Source: Massilia sp. BJB1822 | Lineage (GTDB): Bacteria > Pseudomonadota > Gammaproteobacteria > Burkholderiales > Burkholderiaceae_D | Direction of reading: 5' to 3' | DNA: 64,000 nt | NCBI RefSeq assembly: GCF_013369485.1 | Contig: NZ_JABWEB010000008.1 | Location: 62,001 to 126,000 of the forward strand | Part shown: in pieces, positions 41,416 to 52,309 of the stretch | Layout: the number at the start of each line of letters is the position of its first letter | How positions within the stretch are numbered: position 1 is the stretch's first letter | Made by a program: the position numbers and the translations under genes | The notes under the pieces: generated by a model | The model's input: the letters and a program-made list of their open reading frames with translations, nothing else | What the model was told of the DNA's origin: nothing | The model's database searches: none

Positions 41416-42114
41416 ATGATCGACTTTTATACCGCCGCCACGCCGAACGGTCACAAGATTTCCATTGCATTAGAAGAATTGCAATTGCCGTACACCATGC
41501 ACGTGCTGAGTCTGTCGGCCAATGAGCAAAAGCAAGATTGGTTCCTTGCCATCAATCCCAACGGCCGCATTCCCGCCATCGTCGACCGCGCCAACGATGA
41601 TTTCGCCGTGTTCGAATCGGGCGCGATCCTGATTTACCTGGCCGAGAAGGCTGGCCGCCTGCTGCCCGCCGATCCCAAAGCCCGCTCGCGCGCCCTGCAA
41701 TGGCTGATGTTCCAGATGGGCGGCGTGGGACCGATGATGGGGCAGGCCAATGTTTTCTTCCGCTACTTCCCGGAAAAAATCCAGGCTGCTATCGACCGCT
41801 ACCAGGGCGAGAGCCGGCGCCTGTTCCGCGTGCTGGATGGGCATCTGAAGGACAATGAATATCTGGCCGGCAGCGAGTATTCGATTGCCGATATCGCCAA
41901 CTGGGCCTGGGTGCGCACGCACAAATGGTCGGGCGTGGAAACCGAAGGCTTGCCGCATTTGCAGCGCTGGCTGACCCAGGTCGGCGAGCGTCCCGCCGTC
42001 AAGCGCGGCATCGAGCTGCCGCCTTCGCGCACCCTCGAAGAACCCGACCAGAAGAGCGAGGCGCTGGCCGCCGAAGTGCGCAAGATGCTGGAAACCGGCC
42101 AGTCGCGCGCTTAA
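41416..42114 (+). CDS. Glutathione S-transferase, YfcG/Ure2-like
   Basis: The 232-residue protein has a thioredoxin-like N-terminal domain ([49 protein letters not shown] with the Glu-Ser of the glutathione site) and a helical C-terminal domain ([18 protein letters not shown]). The N-terminal TPNGHK motif and the C-terminal WAW...W are typical of the YfcG/YghU Ure2-like class, which have disulfide-bond reductase activity with glutathione. Cytoplasmic. Monocistronic, with the structured segment 41160-41342 upstream. Confidence 0.92.
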   Translation: MIDFYTAATPNGHKISIALEELQLPYTMHVLSLSANEQKQDWFLAINPNGRIPAIVDRANDDFAVFESGAILIYLAEKAGRLLPADPKARSRALQWLMFQMGGVGPMMGQANVFFRYFPEKIQAAIDRYQGESRRLFRVLDGHLKDNEYLAGSEYSIADIANWAWVRTHKWSGVETEGLPHLQRWLTQVGERPAVKRGIELPPSRTLEEPDQKSEALAAEVRKMLETGQSRA

Positions 42115-42161
42115 GCCGCATCGCGCGCCTGTCAGGCTGACAGACGCGATTCTTCTGGAAT

Positions 42162-43010
42162 TCAGGCGATGCGCTTGTACCAGGCTTGCTGGGGCAGGAG
42201 CTGCTGGTAGTGGCGGGCGTGGGCGTCGTCGCTGGCGAGGGGGCGGTCGAGGCCGAGGATGCCGAGCGGGGCGAGGCTGGCGTGGAACAGGCGCAGCACG
42301 CGCTGGCGCAGCAGCGGGCCGAAGTCGGGCAGAGCGCGGCGGCAGACGATGAGCTGGAATTCGTTGAAGGAGGCGTCCGTCACCAGATTATATTGCGCCC
42401 AGCTGATGCGGCTGCTCAGCTGCGGCAGCAGCACGGCGTGGCCGTCTTCGATCTGGAAATGGGCCGAGAGGCTGGCTGTGCCGCCCGCGTATTCATACAG
42501 GCGTTGGCATTGCGCCAGCCGTTCAACGGGGATGCGGCACGCGGCGGCTTCGGCCAGCAGCTCGTCGCTGCCCACCGTGGCGTGGATTTCGGTCTGGGCC
42601 AGCAGGCCTTCCTCTTCCAGCAGCACGGCCAGGGTCCAGGCCTGTTCTGCCCCGGCGCAATCGGCCAGCCAGACGCGCGGCAGAGCGGCGCCGCGCAGGC
42701 AGGCATCGAGCAGGCCGCGCAGCTGCAATGCTTCCTGCGGATCGTCGAATAGCGTGGCCGGCGGCACGCTCAGCGCGCGCAGCAGGGCGCTGGCGGTGGC
42801 CGGGTCGTGCAGGACTCGGTCCTGCAGCGACGATAGCGTCGCCAGGCCGCGCCGATGCATCAGCGCGTACAGCTTGCGTTTTAGCGCATCGCGCTCGTGC
42901 AGGCGGTAGTCGAAGCCGTAGCGGCGCACCAGCGCCTCCAGCAGCAGGTCCAGTTCCAGTTCTTCCAGTTCCGCGCCGGCTTCGCTGCGCAGGTCCGATA
43001 GCGCGCCCAT
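42162..43010 (-). CDS. Degenerate CheR-like methyltransferase
   Basis: The 282-residue protein has the CheR N-terminal helices (RYGFDYRLHERDALKRKL) and a recognisable but eroded SAM domain. The site normally reading WSAGCSxGxEPYS is WLADCAGAEQAW, TLFFR is TLFDD, and the final FDLIFCRNVLIYF reads FQLIVCRRALPDF. Loss of the glycine-rich SAM loop suggests weak or no catalysis. The start is the ATG at 43010, with AAGGA six bases upstream. An ATG at 43031, sharing its A with the kinase stop codon (TGATG), is possible. It is the third gene of a signalling operon with the poly-HAMP kinase. Confidence 0.75.
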   Translation of the reverse strand: MGALSDLRSEAGAELEELELDLLLEALVRRYGFDYRLHERDALKRKLYALMHRRGLATLSSLQDRVLHDPATASALLRALSVPPATLFDDPQEALQLRGLLDACLRGAALPRVWLADCAGAEQAWTLAVLLEEEGLLAQTEIHATVGSDELLAEAAACRIPVERLAQCQRLYEYAGGTASLSAHFQIEDGHAVLLPQLSSRISWAQYNLVTDASFNEFQLIVCRRALPDFGPLLRQRVLRLFHASLAPLGILGLDRPLASDDAHARHYQQLLPQQAWYKRIA

Positions 43011-43030
43011 GGCCATTCCTTCCGCTGCCA

Positions 43031-46000
43031 TCAGTGCAGCCAGACACGCATCAGCGACAGCAGCTGGGCCACATCGACCGGCTTGGTGATGTAGTCGGAG
43101 GCGCCGGCGGCAATGCACTTGTCGCGGTCGCCCTTCATGGCTTTCGCCGTCAGCGTGATGATGGGCAGGGACTTGAACTTGGGTATGCGGCGGATGGCGC
43201 GCATGGTGTCGTAGCCGTCCATTTCCGGCATCATGATGTCCATCAGGACAATCTCGATGGTCGGATCGCGCTCCAGCACTTCAATGCCATCGCGTCCGTT
43301 CTCGGCAAACGAGACTTGCATCTGCTGGCGCTCCAGCAGCGAGGATAGGGCGAAGATATTGCGCAAGTCGTCGTCGACGATCAGCACCTTGCGGCCCGCC
43401 AGGCCGCTGTCGGCGGCATGGATCTCTTCCAGCATGCGCCGCTGCGCTTCCGGCAGGCTGGCTTGCGAGCGGTGCAGGAAGAGGGCGGTTTCATCGAGCA
43501 GGCGTTCGGGCGAACGCGCATCCTTGATGACGATGGTCTTGGCATAGCGCTTGAGCTTCGCCACTTCCTTGCGGTTCAATTCCTTGGCCGTGTTGATGAC
43601 GATCGGCAGGTCGCGCAGGCTGGCCTCCTTGCCGATGATGTCGAGCAGATCGAAGCCGCTGATATCGGGCAGGGTCAGGTCCAGCACCATGCAGTCGAAG
43701 CGTGCGGCGCGCAAGGCGTCGAGCGCTTCCTGGCCGGTGCCGACGGCGCTGATGTGCAGGTCGGCGTCGCCGATCAGGGCGACGATGGCGTCGCGCTGGT
43801 TCTGTTCATCGTCCACCACCAGCAGATTGCGTTTGCCGCCCAAGAGGAATTTCTGGATGCGCGCGAATTCTTCCTGCAAGGCGTCCTTGGTGACAGGCTT
43901 GTTCAGGTAGGAGATGGCACCGCAGCGCAAGGCCCGTTCGCGTTCGCGCAGGCTGGACATCACATGCACCGGGATGTGGCGTGTGCTCGGGTCGCGTTTC
44001 AGGCGATCGAGCACGGTGAAGCCGTCGATGTCAGGCAGGTCGAGGTCGAGCAGGATGGCCGAGGGCAGGTAGTCGCGCGCCAGGCTCAGGGCCGAATCGC
44101 CCTGGTGGGTGACGATGCCCTTGAAGTTTTTCTCGCGCGCGAAGTCGAGCACGATCTTGGCGAAGCGCTCGTCGTCTTCGATGATCAGCACCGAAGGGTC
44201 GCCCGGCGCGGTCAGGCCGCGGTCGTCGATGGTTGAGCCATAGGTTTCGGCATCTGCTTCCTGTTCGGCGGCAAAGCCGCCCGCGCCTTCGATTTCGGCC
44301 GGTTCGGCCGGCAGCGGCGGCGTGTACACCACTTTCGGTAGCGCGGGGGGCAGGCGCACCGGCGGCTGGCGGCCGGTATCGTAGTTGATGAAGCCGGAGC
44401 GGTTGTAGGGCAGGAAGAGGGTGAAGGTGGAACCCACGCCGACCGTGCTTTCGACGCGGATTTCGCCACCCAGCAGACGCGCCAGCTCGCGCGAGATCGA
44501 CAGGCCCAGGCCGGTGCCGCCGTATTTGCGTGCGGTCGAACCGTCGGCCTGCTGGAAAGCTTCGAAGATCAGCTGCAGCTTGTCGGTCGCGATGCCGACA
44601 CCGGTATCGCTGACGGCGAAGGACAGCACGGCGTCGGCGTGGCCCAGGTTCGGGTGGTCGCTGCTCCAGCCGCTTTGCACCAGGCCGATCACCAGCGAGA
44701 CCTGGCCGTGGTTGGTGAATTTGAAGGCGTTCGACAGCAGATTTTTCAGCACCTGCTGCAGGCGCGTGGTGTCGGTGGTGAGGGCAGCGGGCAGGGCGTC
44801 GGCCAGCTCCACCGAGAAGCCCAGATGCTTGGCCTCGGCCATGTGGCGGAAAGTGCGGTCCACATAATTGCGCAGATTGAGGAAGCGGTATTCCGACACG
44901 TCCAGCGTGACGGTGCCCGATTCGATCTTGGACAGGTCGAGAATATCGTTGATCAGGGTCAGCAGGTCGGAGCCGGAACCGTGGATGGTCTTGGCGAATT
45001 CCACCTGCTTGCCGGACAGATTGCCTTCCGGGTTGTCGGCCAGCTGCTGCGCCAGGATCAGCAGGGAGTTCAGCGGCGTGCGCAGCTCGTGCGACATATT
45101 CGCCAGGAACTCGGATTTGTACTTGGAGGAGAGCGCGAGCTGGGTCGCCTTGTCTTCCAGCGCCAATTTGGCCTGTTCCACCTCGCGGTTCTTGCGTTCC
45201 ACCTCGATATTCTGCTCGGACAGCAGGCGCGCTTTCTCGGCCAGTTCCTGGTTGGTCTGCTGCAGTTCCTGGGCCAGCGACTGCGACTGCGTCAGCAGCG
45301 ATTCGGTACGGCTGTTGGCTTCGATGGTATTCAGCACCACGCCGATCGATTCCATCAGCTGGTCGAGGAAGGAGAGGTGGGTTTCGGTGAAACGGTCGAG
45401 CGAGGCGATTTCGATCACGGCCTTGACCTGCTGCTCGAACAGGATGGGCAGCACCACGATATTGGTGGGCGGCGCCGCGCCTAGGCCGGAGGACACCACG
45501 ATATAGTCGCGCGGCACGTCGGTCAGCCAGATGCGCACCTTCTCCAGCGCGCACTGGCCCACCAGGCCTTCGCCCGGCAGGAAGGAAGTCGGCAGCTTGC
45601 GGCTGGAACGGTAGCCGTAGCTGGCGATCATGCGCAGGCGGGCATCGTATTCCTGCGAGTCCATCATATAGAACACGCCGTGGTGGGCCGACACCAGCGG
45701 CGCCAGCTCGGACAGAATCAGCTTGGTCACGGCCTGCAGGTCGCGCTGGCCCTGCAGCAGGCGGGTGAAGCGCGCCAGATTGGTTTTCAGCCAGTCCTGC
45801 TGGGCGTTCTTCTGCGTGGTTTCCTTCAGGTTGCGGATCATTTCATTGATGTTGTCCTTCAGGTAGGACACCTCGCCGCGCGCTTCCACCTGGATGGAGC
45901 GCGACAGGTCGCCGCGCGTCACCGCCGTCGCCACTTCCGCAATCGCGCGCACCTGGTTGGTCAGGTTGGCCGCCAGCTGGTTGACGTTTTCGGTCAAGTC

Positions 46001-47935
46001 TTTCCAGGTGCCGGCCACGCCGGACACATTGGCTTGGCCGCCCAGCTTGCCCTCGGTGCCGACTTCGCGCGCCACCCGCGTCACTTCGGAGGCAAAGGAG
46101 GACAGCTGGTCCACCATCACATTGATGGTGTCTTTCAGTTCCAGAATCTCGCCCTTCACGTCCACCGTGATTTTCTTGGACAGGTCGCCGCGCGCCACGG
46201 CCGTGGTCACGGCCGCGATATTCCTCACCTGGCCGGTCAGATTCGAGGCCATGAAGTTCACGTTGTCGGTCAAATCCTTCCAGGTGCCGCCCACGCCGGG
46301 CACGTAAGCCTGGCCACCGAGCTTGCCTTCCGTGCCCACCTCGCGCGCCACCCGCGTCACCTCCGAGGCGAAGGAAGACAGCTGGTCCACCATCACGTTG
46401 ATGGTGTTTTTCAGTTCCAGAATCTCGCCCTTCACGTCCACCGTGATTTTCTTGGACAGGTCGCCGTTCGCCACGGCGGTGGTCACTTCCGCGATATTGC
46501 GCACCTGGCCGGTCAGGTTGCCCGCCATCGAATTCACGCCGTCGGTCAAGTCTTTCCAGGTGCCGGCCACGCCCAGCACATTGGCCTGGCCGCCCAGCTT
46601 GCCTTCCGTGCCCACTTCGCGCGCCACCCGCGTCACTTCCGAGGCGAAGGAGTTCAGCTGGTCCACCATCACGTTGATGGTATTTTTCAGTTCCAGAATC
46701 TCGCCCTTCACGTCCACCGTGATTTTCTTGGACAGGTCGCCGTTTGCCACGGCGGTGGTCACTTCCGCGATATTCCGCACCTGGCCGGTCAGATTGCCCG
46801 CCATTGAGTTCACCGAGTCGGTCAAGTCCTTCCAGGTGCCGGCCACGCCCTTGACCTGGGCCTGGCCGCCCAATTTGCCTTCCGTACCGACCTCGCGCGC
46901 CACCCGCGTCACTTCCGAGGCGAAGGAGGACAGCTGGTCCACCATCACGTTGATGGTGTTTTTCAGCTCCAGGATTTCGCCTTTCACGTCCACCGTGATC
47001 TTTTTCGACAGGTCACCGTTCGCCACGGCCGTGGTCACGGCCGCGATATTCCTCACCTGGCCGGTCAGATTCGACGCCATGAAGTTCACGTTGTCGGTTA
47101 AGTCTTTCCAGGTGCCACCGACGCCGGGCACATACGCCTGGCCGCCAAGCTTGCCTTCCGTACCCACTTCGCGCGCCACCCGCGTCACTTCGGAGGCGAA
47201 GGAGCGCAACTGGTCCACCATCACATTGATGGTGTCCTTCAATTGCAGGATTTCGCCGCGCACGTCCACCGTGATTTTTTTGGACAGGTCGCCGTTCGCC
47301 ACGGCGGTGGTCACTTCCGCGATATTGCGCACCTGGGAAGTCAGATTGCCCGCCATCGAATTCACCGAGTCGGTCAAGTCCTTCCAGGTGCCGGCCACGC
47401 CCTTGACCTGGGCCTGGCCGCCCAATTTGCCTTCCGTACCCACCTCGCGCGCCACGCGCGTCACCTCGGACGAGAAGGAAGACAGCTGCTCCACCATGGT
47501 GTTGGCGGTGGTCGCGGCGCGCAGGTACTGGCCCTTGAGCGGATGGCCGTCCACCTCCAGCGCCATGGTCTGCGACAGGTCGCCCTTCGCCACGGCGCCG
47601 ATCACGCGCGCCATTTCCGTGGTCGGCCGCACCAGGTCGTCGATCAGGGTGTTGACGGAGCTGATGATGGTGCTCCAGCCGCCCGAAACCGTCGGCACGG
47701 CGGCGCGCTGGGTCAGGCGGCCTTCGCGGCCGACCACGCGGCTCACATCGGTCACGGCCTTGACCAGCTTCTCATTGTTTTCAATGATGTCGTTGAGCGT
47801 ATCCGCGATCTTGCCTGAAATGCCGGTCCAGTCGGACGGCATGCGCACAGAGAAATCGCCTTTTTTCAATGCCATCAGGGTGGACAGGATCAAGCGCAGG
47901 TCCAACTCCTCGGGCAGTTCGGTCATATCATTCAT
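43031..47935 (-). CDS. Giant poly-HAMP hybrid histidine kinase
   Basis: The 1634-residue soluble sensor has no transmembrane helix or signal. Residues ~15-155 hold degenerate HAMP-like units, then six near-identical 92-residue repeats (~157-708), each with [19 protein letters not shown] and [10 protein letters not shown]. The rest is a GAF domain (~735-890), a coiled coil, HisKA ([17 protein letters not shown]), HATPase ([19 protein letters not shown]) and three receivers ([36 protein letters not shown]), the last with a full [10 protein letters not shown] site. The architecture parallels fungal group III (Nik1-type) kinases, which sense osmotic stress. Its start overlaps the end of the GGDEF-EAL gene by 8 bases. 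Confidence 0.92.
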   Translation of the reverse strand: MNDMTELPEELDLRLILSTLMALKKGDFSVRMPSDWTGISGKIADTLNDIIENNEKLVKAVTDVSRVVGREGRLTQRAAVPTVSGGWSTIISSVNTLIDDLVRPTTEMARVIGAVAKGDLSQTMALEVDGHPLKGQYLRAATTANTMVEQLSSFSSEVTRVAREVGTEGKLGGQAQVKGVAGTWKDLTDSVNSMAGNLTSQVRNIAEVTTAVANGDLSKKITVDVRGEILQLKDTINVMVDQLRSFASEVTRVAREVGTEGKLGGQAYVPGVGGTWKDLTDNVNFMASNLTGQVRNIAAVTTAVANGDLSKKITVDVKGEILELKNTINVMVDQLSSFASEVTRVAREVGTEGKLGGQAQVKGVAGTWKDLTDSVNSMAGNLTGQVRNIAEVTTAVANGDLSKKITVDVKGEILELKNTINVMVDQLNSFASEVTRVAREVGTEGKLGGQANVLGVAGTWKDLTDGVNSMAGNLTGQVRNIAEVTTAVANGDLSKKITVDVKGEILELKNTINVMVDQLSSFASEVTRVAREVGTEGKLGGQAYVPGVGGTWKDLTDNVNFMASNLTGQVRNIAAVTTAVARGDLSKKITVDVKGEILELKDTINVMVDQLSSFASEVTRVAREVGTEGKLGGQANVSGVAGTWKDLTENVNQLAANLTNQVRAIAEVATAVTRGDLSRSIQVEARGEVSYLKDNINEMIRNLKETTQKNAQQDWLKTNLARFTRLLQGQRDLQAVTKLILSELAPLVSAHHGVFYMMDSQEYDARLRMIASYGYRSSRKLPTSFLPGEGLVGQCALEKVRIWLTDVPRDYIVVSSGLGAAPPTNIVVLPILFEQQVKAVIEIASLDRFTETHLSFLDQLMESIGVVLNTIEANSRTESLLTQSQSLAQELQQTNQELAEKARLLSEQNIEVERKNREVEQAKLALEDKATQLALSSKYKSEFLANMSHELRTPLNSLLILAQQLADNPEGNLSGKQVEFAKTIHGSGSDLLTLINDILDLSKIESGTVTLDVSEYRFLNLRNYVDRTFRHMAEAKHLGFSVELADALPAALTTDTTRLQQVLKNLLSNAFKFTNHGQVSLVIGLVQSGWSSDHPNLGHADAVLSFAVSDTGVGIATDKLQLIFEAFQQADGSTARKYGGTGLGLSISRELARLLGGEIRVESTVGVGSTFTLFLPYNRSGFINYDTGRQPPVRLPPALPKVVYTPPLPAEPAEIEGAGGFAAEQEADAETYGSTIDDRGLTAPGDPSVLIIEDDERFAKIVLDFAREKNFKGIVTHQGDSALSLARDYLPSAILLDLDLPDIDGFTVLDRLKRDPSTRHIPVHVMSSLRERERALRCGAISYLNKPVTKDALQEEFARIQKFLLGGKRNLLVVDDEQNQRDAIVALIGDADLHISAVGTGQEALDALRAARFDCMVLDLTLPDISGFDLLDIIGKEASLRDLPIVINTAKELNRKEVAKLKRYAKTIVIKDARSPERLLDETALFLHRSQASLPEAQRRMLEEIHAADSGLAGRKVLIVDDDLRNIFALSSLLERQQMQVSFAENGRDGIEVLERDPTIEIVLMDIMMPEMDGYDTMRAIRRIPKFKSLPIITLTAKAMKGDRDKCIAAGASDYITKPVDVAQLLSLMRVWLH
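45811..47467. repeat. Six in-frame 276-bp tandem repeats
   Basis: The six HAMP units of the kinase are encoded by direct repeats of exactly 276 bp, with strong nucleotide similarity (the CACCATCACRTTGATGGT core recurs near 46110, 46386, 46662, 46938 and 47214). Unit types alternate: units 2 and 5 share YVPGVGG and the FMASNL variant, units 1 and 3 share QVKGVAG. This suggests past duplication or gene conversion between units. Confidence 0.85.
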
Positions 47936-49871
47936 TGACGAAGTCCTCTTGGGCTAAAGGGGTATGTCCGTTCAAATACAGGGTGGGTAGCACTTCCTGC
48001 GCCGGCAATGGCGGGCAGAACAGCTCGCCCTGGTACTGCTCGCAGTCCACGGTCTGCAGCACGGCCAGCTGGCTCTGGTTCTGCACGCCCAGGGCCAGCA
48101 CTTCCATCCCGAGTGCGCGCGCCAGGTGGACGATGGCGGCCACCATATCGCTGCCGCCTTCCACCGTGCCGATATTGCGCACAAAGCCGGCATCGATGCG
48201 CATCTGGTCCAGGCCTAGCTTGCGGCAGGTCGCCAGCGAAAAATGGGCGTGGCCGAAATCGTCCAGCGCCAGGCGCACACCGCCCGATTGCAGCTGGTGC
48301 AGCACGCCCTCGATGGCTTCATTATGGGCGCGCAGCAGCGCCTCGCCCAGTTGCAGCGTGATGCTGCCGGCCGGCAGGCGGTGCTTGCGCATTTCCGCCA
48401 GCAGGCGCGCCGGAATCTCGGTATGCAGCTGGGTGGTGGCCAGGCGCAGCGACAGGTGCAGCGGCGCGCGGCCGGCGCCCATGCTGCTGACCGGCGCGCC
48501 GCCACCGGCATTGAAATCGGGCAGGGACAGGCCGGGCGGACGCGGACCATCGCGCCACAGCGCCGCCTGCGCGCAGGCGGCGCCGATCAGCCAGGCGTCC
48601 AGCCGGTCGAGCAGGGCGCGGTCCTGGATATCGGCCAGGAAGCGCGGCGCGGCCAGCAGCCCCTGGTGCGGATGGCGCCAATGCAGCTGGGCTTCCACGC
48701 CGCTGGCGCGGCCGGTCGCCAGATCGACCTGGGGCTGGTACAGCACCTCCAGCTGGCCGCTGACCAGGGCCAGGCGCAGTTCCGAAGTCCACAGCTCGCG
48801 TTCGCGTTCCAGCTGGTTCAGCTCATCATGGAAGAATTTCAGGCTGCCCTCGTCGCCGCCGACATGGCTGGCGCGCGCATGGCTCAGGGCCAGGTCGGCA
48901 TGCTTCATCAGCTGCTGGGCATTCTCCGCGTCCTGGGGATAGAGGGCGATGCCGATGCTGCTGACATTTTTCAGGCGGTGGATGCCGATGTCGAAGGGCC
49001 GGGCATGGGCCTGGCCGATCTTGTGCGCCACGCGCGCCGCGTTGGCGCCGGCGCCATTGCCTTCGATGAGCACGGCGAATTCGTCGCCGCCCAGGCGCGC
49101 CACCACGTCGGACACGCGCACGGCGGCCGACAGGCGCGCCGCCACATGGCGCAGCAGCTCGTCGCCGACTTCGTGGCCCAGACTATCGTTGACCTGGCGG
49201 AAGCGGCTGATGTTGACGAACAGCAGGGCGAATTCGCCGCGCTGGCGGTCGGCCGTGGCGACGGCGTGTTCCAGCTGCTGCACCAGGGAGCGGCGGTTCA
49301 GCAGGCCGGTCAGGTTGTCGCGCGTTTGCAGTTCGGCGGCGCGGCGCTCGGCTTGCTGGCGCTCGGCCATTTCCTGCTCCAGCTCATGGCCGATGCGCTC
49401 CATTTCCTGCTGGCGCTGGGCGCGCAGGCTCTGGTTCAATTTGTGCAGCTCGTCGGCTTGGTCGCGCAGCTGCATGGTCTTGCGCGCCAGCTCGGTGAAC
49501 ACGGCCACCTTGGCTTGCACGATCTGCGGCACCAGGGGTGTGAACAGGTAGTCGGCGGCGCCGTTCTGGTAGGCGCGCAGGCGGTTCACCTCGTCGGCAT
49601 AGTGGGCGGTGATGAAGATGATGGGCACCGCGCTGGCACGCGGGTGGGAGCGGATGGCGTCCGCCGTGTCGAAACCGTCCATGCCGGGCATGCTCACGTC
49701 GAGCAGGATCACCGCGAACTCATGGCGCAGCACGGCGCGCAGGGCGTCTTCGCCCGAGACGGCAGTATGCAGCTCATAGCCACGCCGGTCGGCTTCGGCC
49801 GCCAACAGGCTCTCCAGCGCAAACAGGCTGGCGGGATCATCGTTTACAAGGAGGACTTTGGGAATCTGCAC
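47928..49871 (-). CDS. REC-GGDEF-EAL protein with degenerate catalytic sites
   Basis: The 647-residue protein starts with a receiver (phospho-Asp58 in [12 protein letters not shown]), a coiled coil (~135-185), a GGDEF domain (GGDEF at 261-265) and an EAL domain (~365-635). In the GGDEF domain the metal-binding DxD before FK is replaced (FVNISRFR, Asn220 and Ser222), while the RxxD inhibitory site RVSD at 252-255 is intact. In the EAL domain EAL reads EAQ, the Lys of KID is Arg (MRID), and AEGVE is ALGVQ. It is probably a phosphorylation-controlled c-di-GMP receptor, not an enzyme. The start is GTG at 49871. It leads the operon with the poly-HAMP kinase. Confidence 0.85.
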   Translation of the reverse strand: MQIPKVLLVNDDPASLFALESLLAAEADRRGYELHTAVSGEDALRAVLRHEFAVILLDVSMPGMDGFDTADAIRSHPRASAVPIIFITAHYADEVNRLRAYQNGAADYLFTPLVPQIVQAKVAVFTELARKTMQLRDQADELHKLNQSLRAQRQQEMERIGHELEQEMAERQQAERRAAELQTRDNLTGLLNRRSLVQQLEHAVATADRQRGEFALLFVNISRFRQVNDSLGHEVGDELLRHVAARLSAAVRVSDVVARLGGDEFAVLIEGNGAGANAARVAHKIGQAHARPFDIGIHRLKNVSSIGIALYPQDAENAQQLMKHADLALSHARASHVGGDEGSLKFFHDELNQLERERELWTSELRLALVSGQLEVLYQPQVDLATGRASGVEAQLHWRHPHQGLLAAPRFLADIQDRALLDRLDAWLIGAACAQAALWRDGPRPPGLSLPDFNAGGGAPVSSMGAGRAPLHLSLRLATTQLHTEIPARLLAEMRKHRLPAGSITLQLGEALLRAHNEAIEGVLHQLQSGGVRLALDDFGHAHFSLATCRKLGLDQMRIDAGFVRNIGTVEGGSDMVAAIVHLARALGMEVLALGVQNQSQLAVLQTVDCEQYQGELFCPPLPAQEVLPTLYLNGHTPLAQEDFVNE

Positions 49872-50041
49872 AGCGGAACCACGGCAATTGAAAGTTGATC
49901 GGCCCTGTCAGCGCCTCTTGCGAATGTCCACGATACTCCACCAGGAAGACGAGTCAAGCAAAAGATTTAAAGACGGACAAGGTGACAAAATCCGACATTT
50001 TATCAATTGAGCAATGTTTATTGTGGGAATTTTTTCAGGAT

Positions 50042-50091
50042 AAAACAGCCGGCCGGTGGGTGGCGCACGTTTGGCGCCGCCGCCGGCCGGC
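50042..50091 (-). terminator. Terminator after the prolyl oligopeptidase gene
   Basis: On the minus strand GCCGGCCGG (50091-50083) and CCGGCCGGC (50056-50048) flank an inner GGCGC/GCGCC hairpin, followed by TGTTTTA. It lies 20 bases after the peptidase stop. The remaining gap to 49872 is AT-rich and holds no gene. Confidence 0.75.
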
Positions 50092-50111
50092 AAGGCGGAG
50101 GAATCAGCGCT

Positions 50112-52193
50112 TTATTTCAACTGGTTCAGCAGGAAGGTATAGGTCAGCGCCCACATCTGGGCCTGCTGGTCGTTGTTGGCCGCGCCGGCGTGGCCACCCT
50201 CGGTATTTTCCCAGTACAGCACATCGTGGCCCTGTTCCTTCATGCGCGCCACCATCTTGCGCGCATGGCCGGGATGCACGCGGTCGTCGCGGGTCGAGGT
50301 GGTGAACAAGGTGCGCGGGTAGTGCTTGTCCTTCGACACATTCTGGTAAGGCGAATACTTGCTGATATACGCCCACTGCGCCGGATCGTCCGGATCGCCA
50401 TACTCGCCCATCCAGGAGGCGCCGGCCAGCAGGCGGCTGTAGCGGCGCATATCCAGCAGCGGCACCTGGCAGACGACGGCGTTGAACAGGTCCGGACGCT
50501 GGGTCAGCACCGCGCCCACCAGCAGGCCGCCATTGCTGCCGCCCATGATGCCGAGGTGGCGCGGGCTGCTGACCTTGCGTTTGGCCAGATCCTGGGCCAC
50601 GGCGATGAAGTCGTCGTAGGCGCGCTGGCGGTTTTCCTTCAGCGCGGCCTGGTGCCAGCGCGGGCCGAATTCGCCGCCGCCGCGGATATTCGCCAGCACA
50701 TACACGCCGCCATGCTTGAGCCAAGCCTCGCCCGTGACGCCGCTGTAGAAGGGCTTGAGCGAGACTTCAAAGCCGCCATAGCCATACAGCACGGCGGGAT
50801 TCTTGCCATCCAGCTTGGCGTTCTTGTTCATGACCACAAAGTAAGGCACTTTGGTGCCATCCTTGGAGCGCGCTTCGAACTGCTTGACGACGTAGGGTTT
50901 GGCATCGAAGAAGGCCGGCATGGATTTCAGCGCCTGGCGCTTGTCGCTGCCGGCCTGGGCCAGGTACAGCGTGGCCGGATTCAGGAAATCGGTCACGGTC
51001 AGGAAGTACTGGTCCGAATCGACCGGGTCGAGGGCGGCTGCCTCCAGTGTGCCGAAGGCGGGCGCTTCGACGGGGCGGCGCTGCCATTTGCCGTCCACGT
51101 GCTTGAGTTCCACCAGGCGGTTCTTGACGTTCTCCAGCTCGTTCAGCAGCAAGGCGCTGCGGGTGACGGTCACGCCGTCCAGCGAGCGCGTGGGCGAGGG
51201 CGTGAACAGCACGTCGAGCTGGCGTCCACCCTGCATGAAGCGGCGGAAATCGGTGGCCAGCAGCGCGCCTTGCGGATAGGTCTTGCCCTCGACCTTCCAT
51301 TCCGAGCGCAGCTCGATCATCAGCTGGTCGCGCACGGTGTAGGCATTGGCGTCGTCCGGCTTCGGCACTTTTTTCAGCTGGCCGCCTTCATACAGGAACA
51401 GTTCGCTGCTGTAGAAGCCGATCTGGCGCGTGATGAACTGGGCTTCGTAGCCGGGCGTGAAATCCTTGTGCGCGCCGGCGGCCAGATCCTCGGGCTTGGC
51501 GTCATACAGCTGGCGCGCGGTGCTGAGCGGGGTGCCGCGCTTCCACTCCTTGATGATGCGCGGATAGCCGGAGGTGGTCATGGAATCGGGACCGAAGTCG
51601 GTGGCGACGAAGACCGTGTCCTGGTCGATCCAGGCCACATCGCTCTTGGCTTCAGGCAGGGCGAAACCATCGGCCACGAAGGCGCGCTTGTCGACATCGT
51701 ATTCGCGCAGCACCTGGGCATCGCCGCCGCCGCGCGAGAGCGAAACCAGGCAGCGCTCGCCTTTTGGATAGAGGCAGTTGACGCCGGCCCAGACCCAGTT
51801 TTCCTTCTCTTCGTCGGCCAGCTTGTCGAGGTCGATGACGGTTTCCCATTCCGGTTCGGCCTTCTGGAACTGTTCCAGCGTGGTGCGGCGCCAGATGCCG
51901 CGCACATGTTGCTCATCCTTCCAGAAATTGTAGTAGTGGCTGCCGTACTTCTTGACGAAGGGGATGCGTTCCTTGGAATTCAGGATGGTTTTGAGGCGCG
52001 CCTGGAGGGCCGGGAACTGGGGGCGGGCTTCAAGCTCTTTCAGCGCGGCGGCATTCTGGTCCTTGACCCAAGCCATGGGCTTGTCGCCGCCGACTTCTTC
52101 CAGCCATTGATAAGGGTCGGCCTGTTGCGCCTGGGCGCCGGCGGCGGCCAGGCCCAGTACCATGCTGCCAGCCAGTTTCCGGTATGCGTGCAT
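50112..52193 (-). CDS. Prolyl oligopeptidase (S9A), secreted
   Basis: The 693-residue enzyme has a signal peptide (KLAGSMVLGLAAAGAQAQ, cut near residue 22), an N-terminal helix pair, a seven-bladed propeller (~90-420) that gates access, and a C-terminal alpha/beta hydrolase domain. Catalytic residues are visible as Ser in GIMGGSNGG, Asp in STRDDRVHPGH and His in NTEGGHAG. It cleaves short peptides after proline, here in the periplasm or outside. GAGGAGAAGTG precedes the ATG at 52193; the GTG one codon earlier is less likely. The length fits the family (~700). Confidence 0.93.
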   Translation of the reverse strand: MHAYRKLAGSMVLGLAAAGAQAQQADPYQWLEEVGGDKPMAWVKDQNAAALKELEARPQFPALQARLKTILNSKERIPFVKKYGSHYYNFWKDEQHVRGIWRRTTLEQFQKAEPEWETVIDLDKLADEEKENWVWAGVNCLYPKGERCLVSLSRGGGDAQVLREYDVDKRAFVADGFALPEAKSDVAWIDQDTVFVATDFGPDSMTTSGYPRIIKEWKRGTPLSTARQLYDAKPEDLAAGAHKDFTPGYEAQFITRQIGFYSSELFLYEGGQLKKVPKPDDANAYTVRDQLMIELRSEWKVEGKTYPQGALLATDFRRFMQGGRQLDVLFTPSPTRSLDGVTVTRSALLLNELENVKNRLVELKHVDGKWQRRPVEAPAFGTLEAAALDPVDSDQYFLTVTDFLNPATLYLAQAGSDKRQALKSMPAFFDAKPYVVKQFEARSKDGTKVPYFVVMNKNAKLDGKNPAVLYGYGGFEVSLKPFYSGVTGEAWLKHGGVYVLANIRGGGEFGPRWHQAALKENRQRAYDDFIAVAQDLAKRKVSSPRHLGIMGGSNGGLLVGAVLTQRPDLFNAVVCQVPLLDMRRYSRLLAGASWMGEYGDPDDPAQWAYISKYSPYQNVSKDKHYPRTLFTTSTRDDRVHPGHARKMVARMKEQGHDVLYWENTEGGHAGAANNDQQAQMWALTYTFLLNQLK

Positions 52194-52309
52194 CACTTCT
52201 CCTCTAGGGTAACGAGGCTGATACTCTACACCAATCTTGTTATTTTGAATGGTCAGTTTTACACTGCTTTGGCGCCGGCATGGGCCGGACGGCTCAAAGG
52301 AGAAGAAGA

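Noticed and set aside
45811..47467. Regular 276-bp repeats considered as a CRISPR or satellite array
   Set aside because: The repeats are in frame inside one long gene and encode HAMP domains; the unit length and lack of spacers exclude CRISPR.
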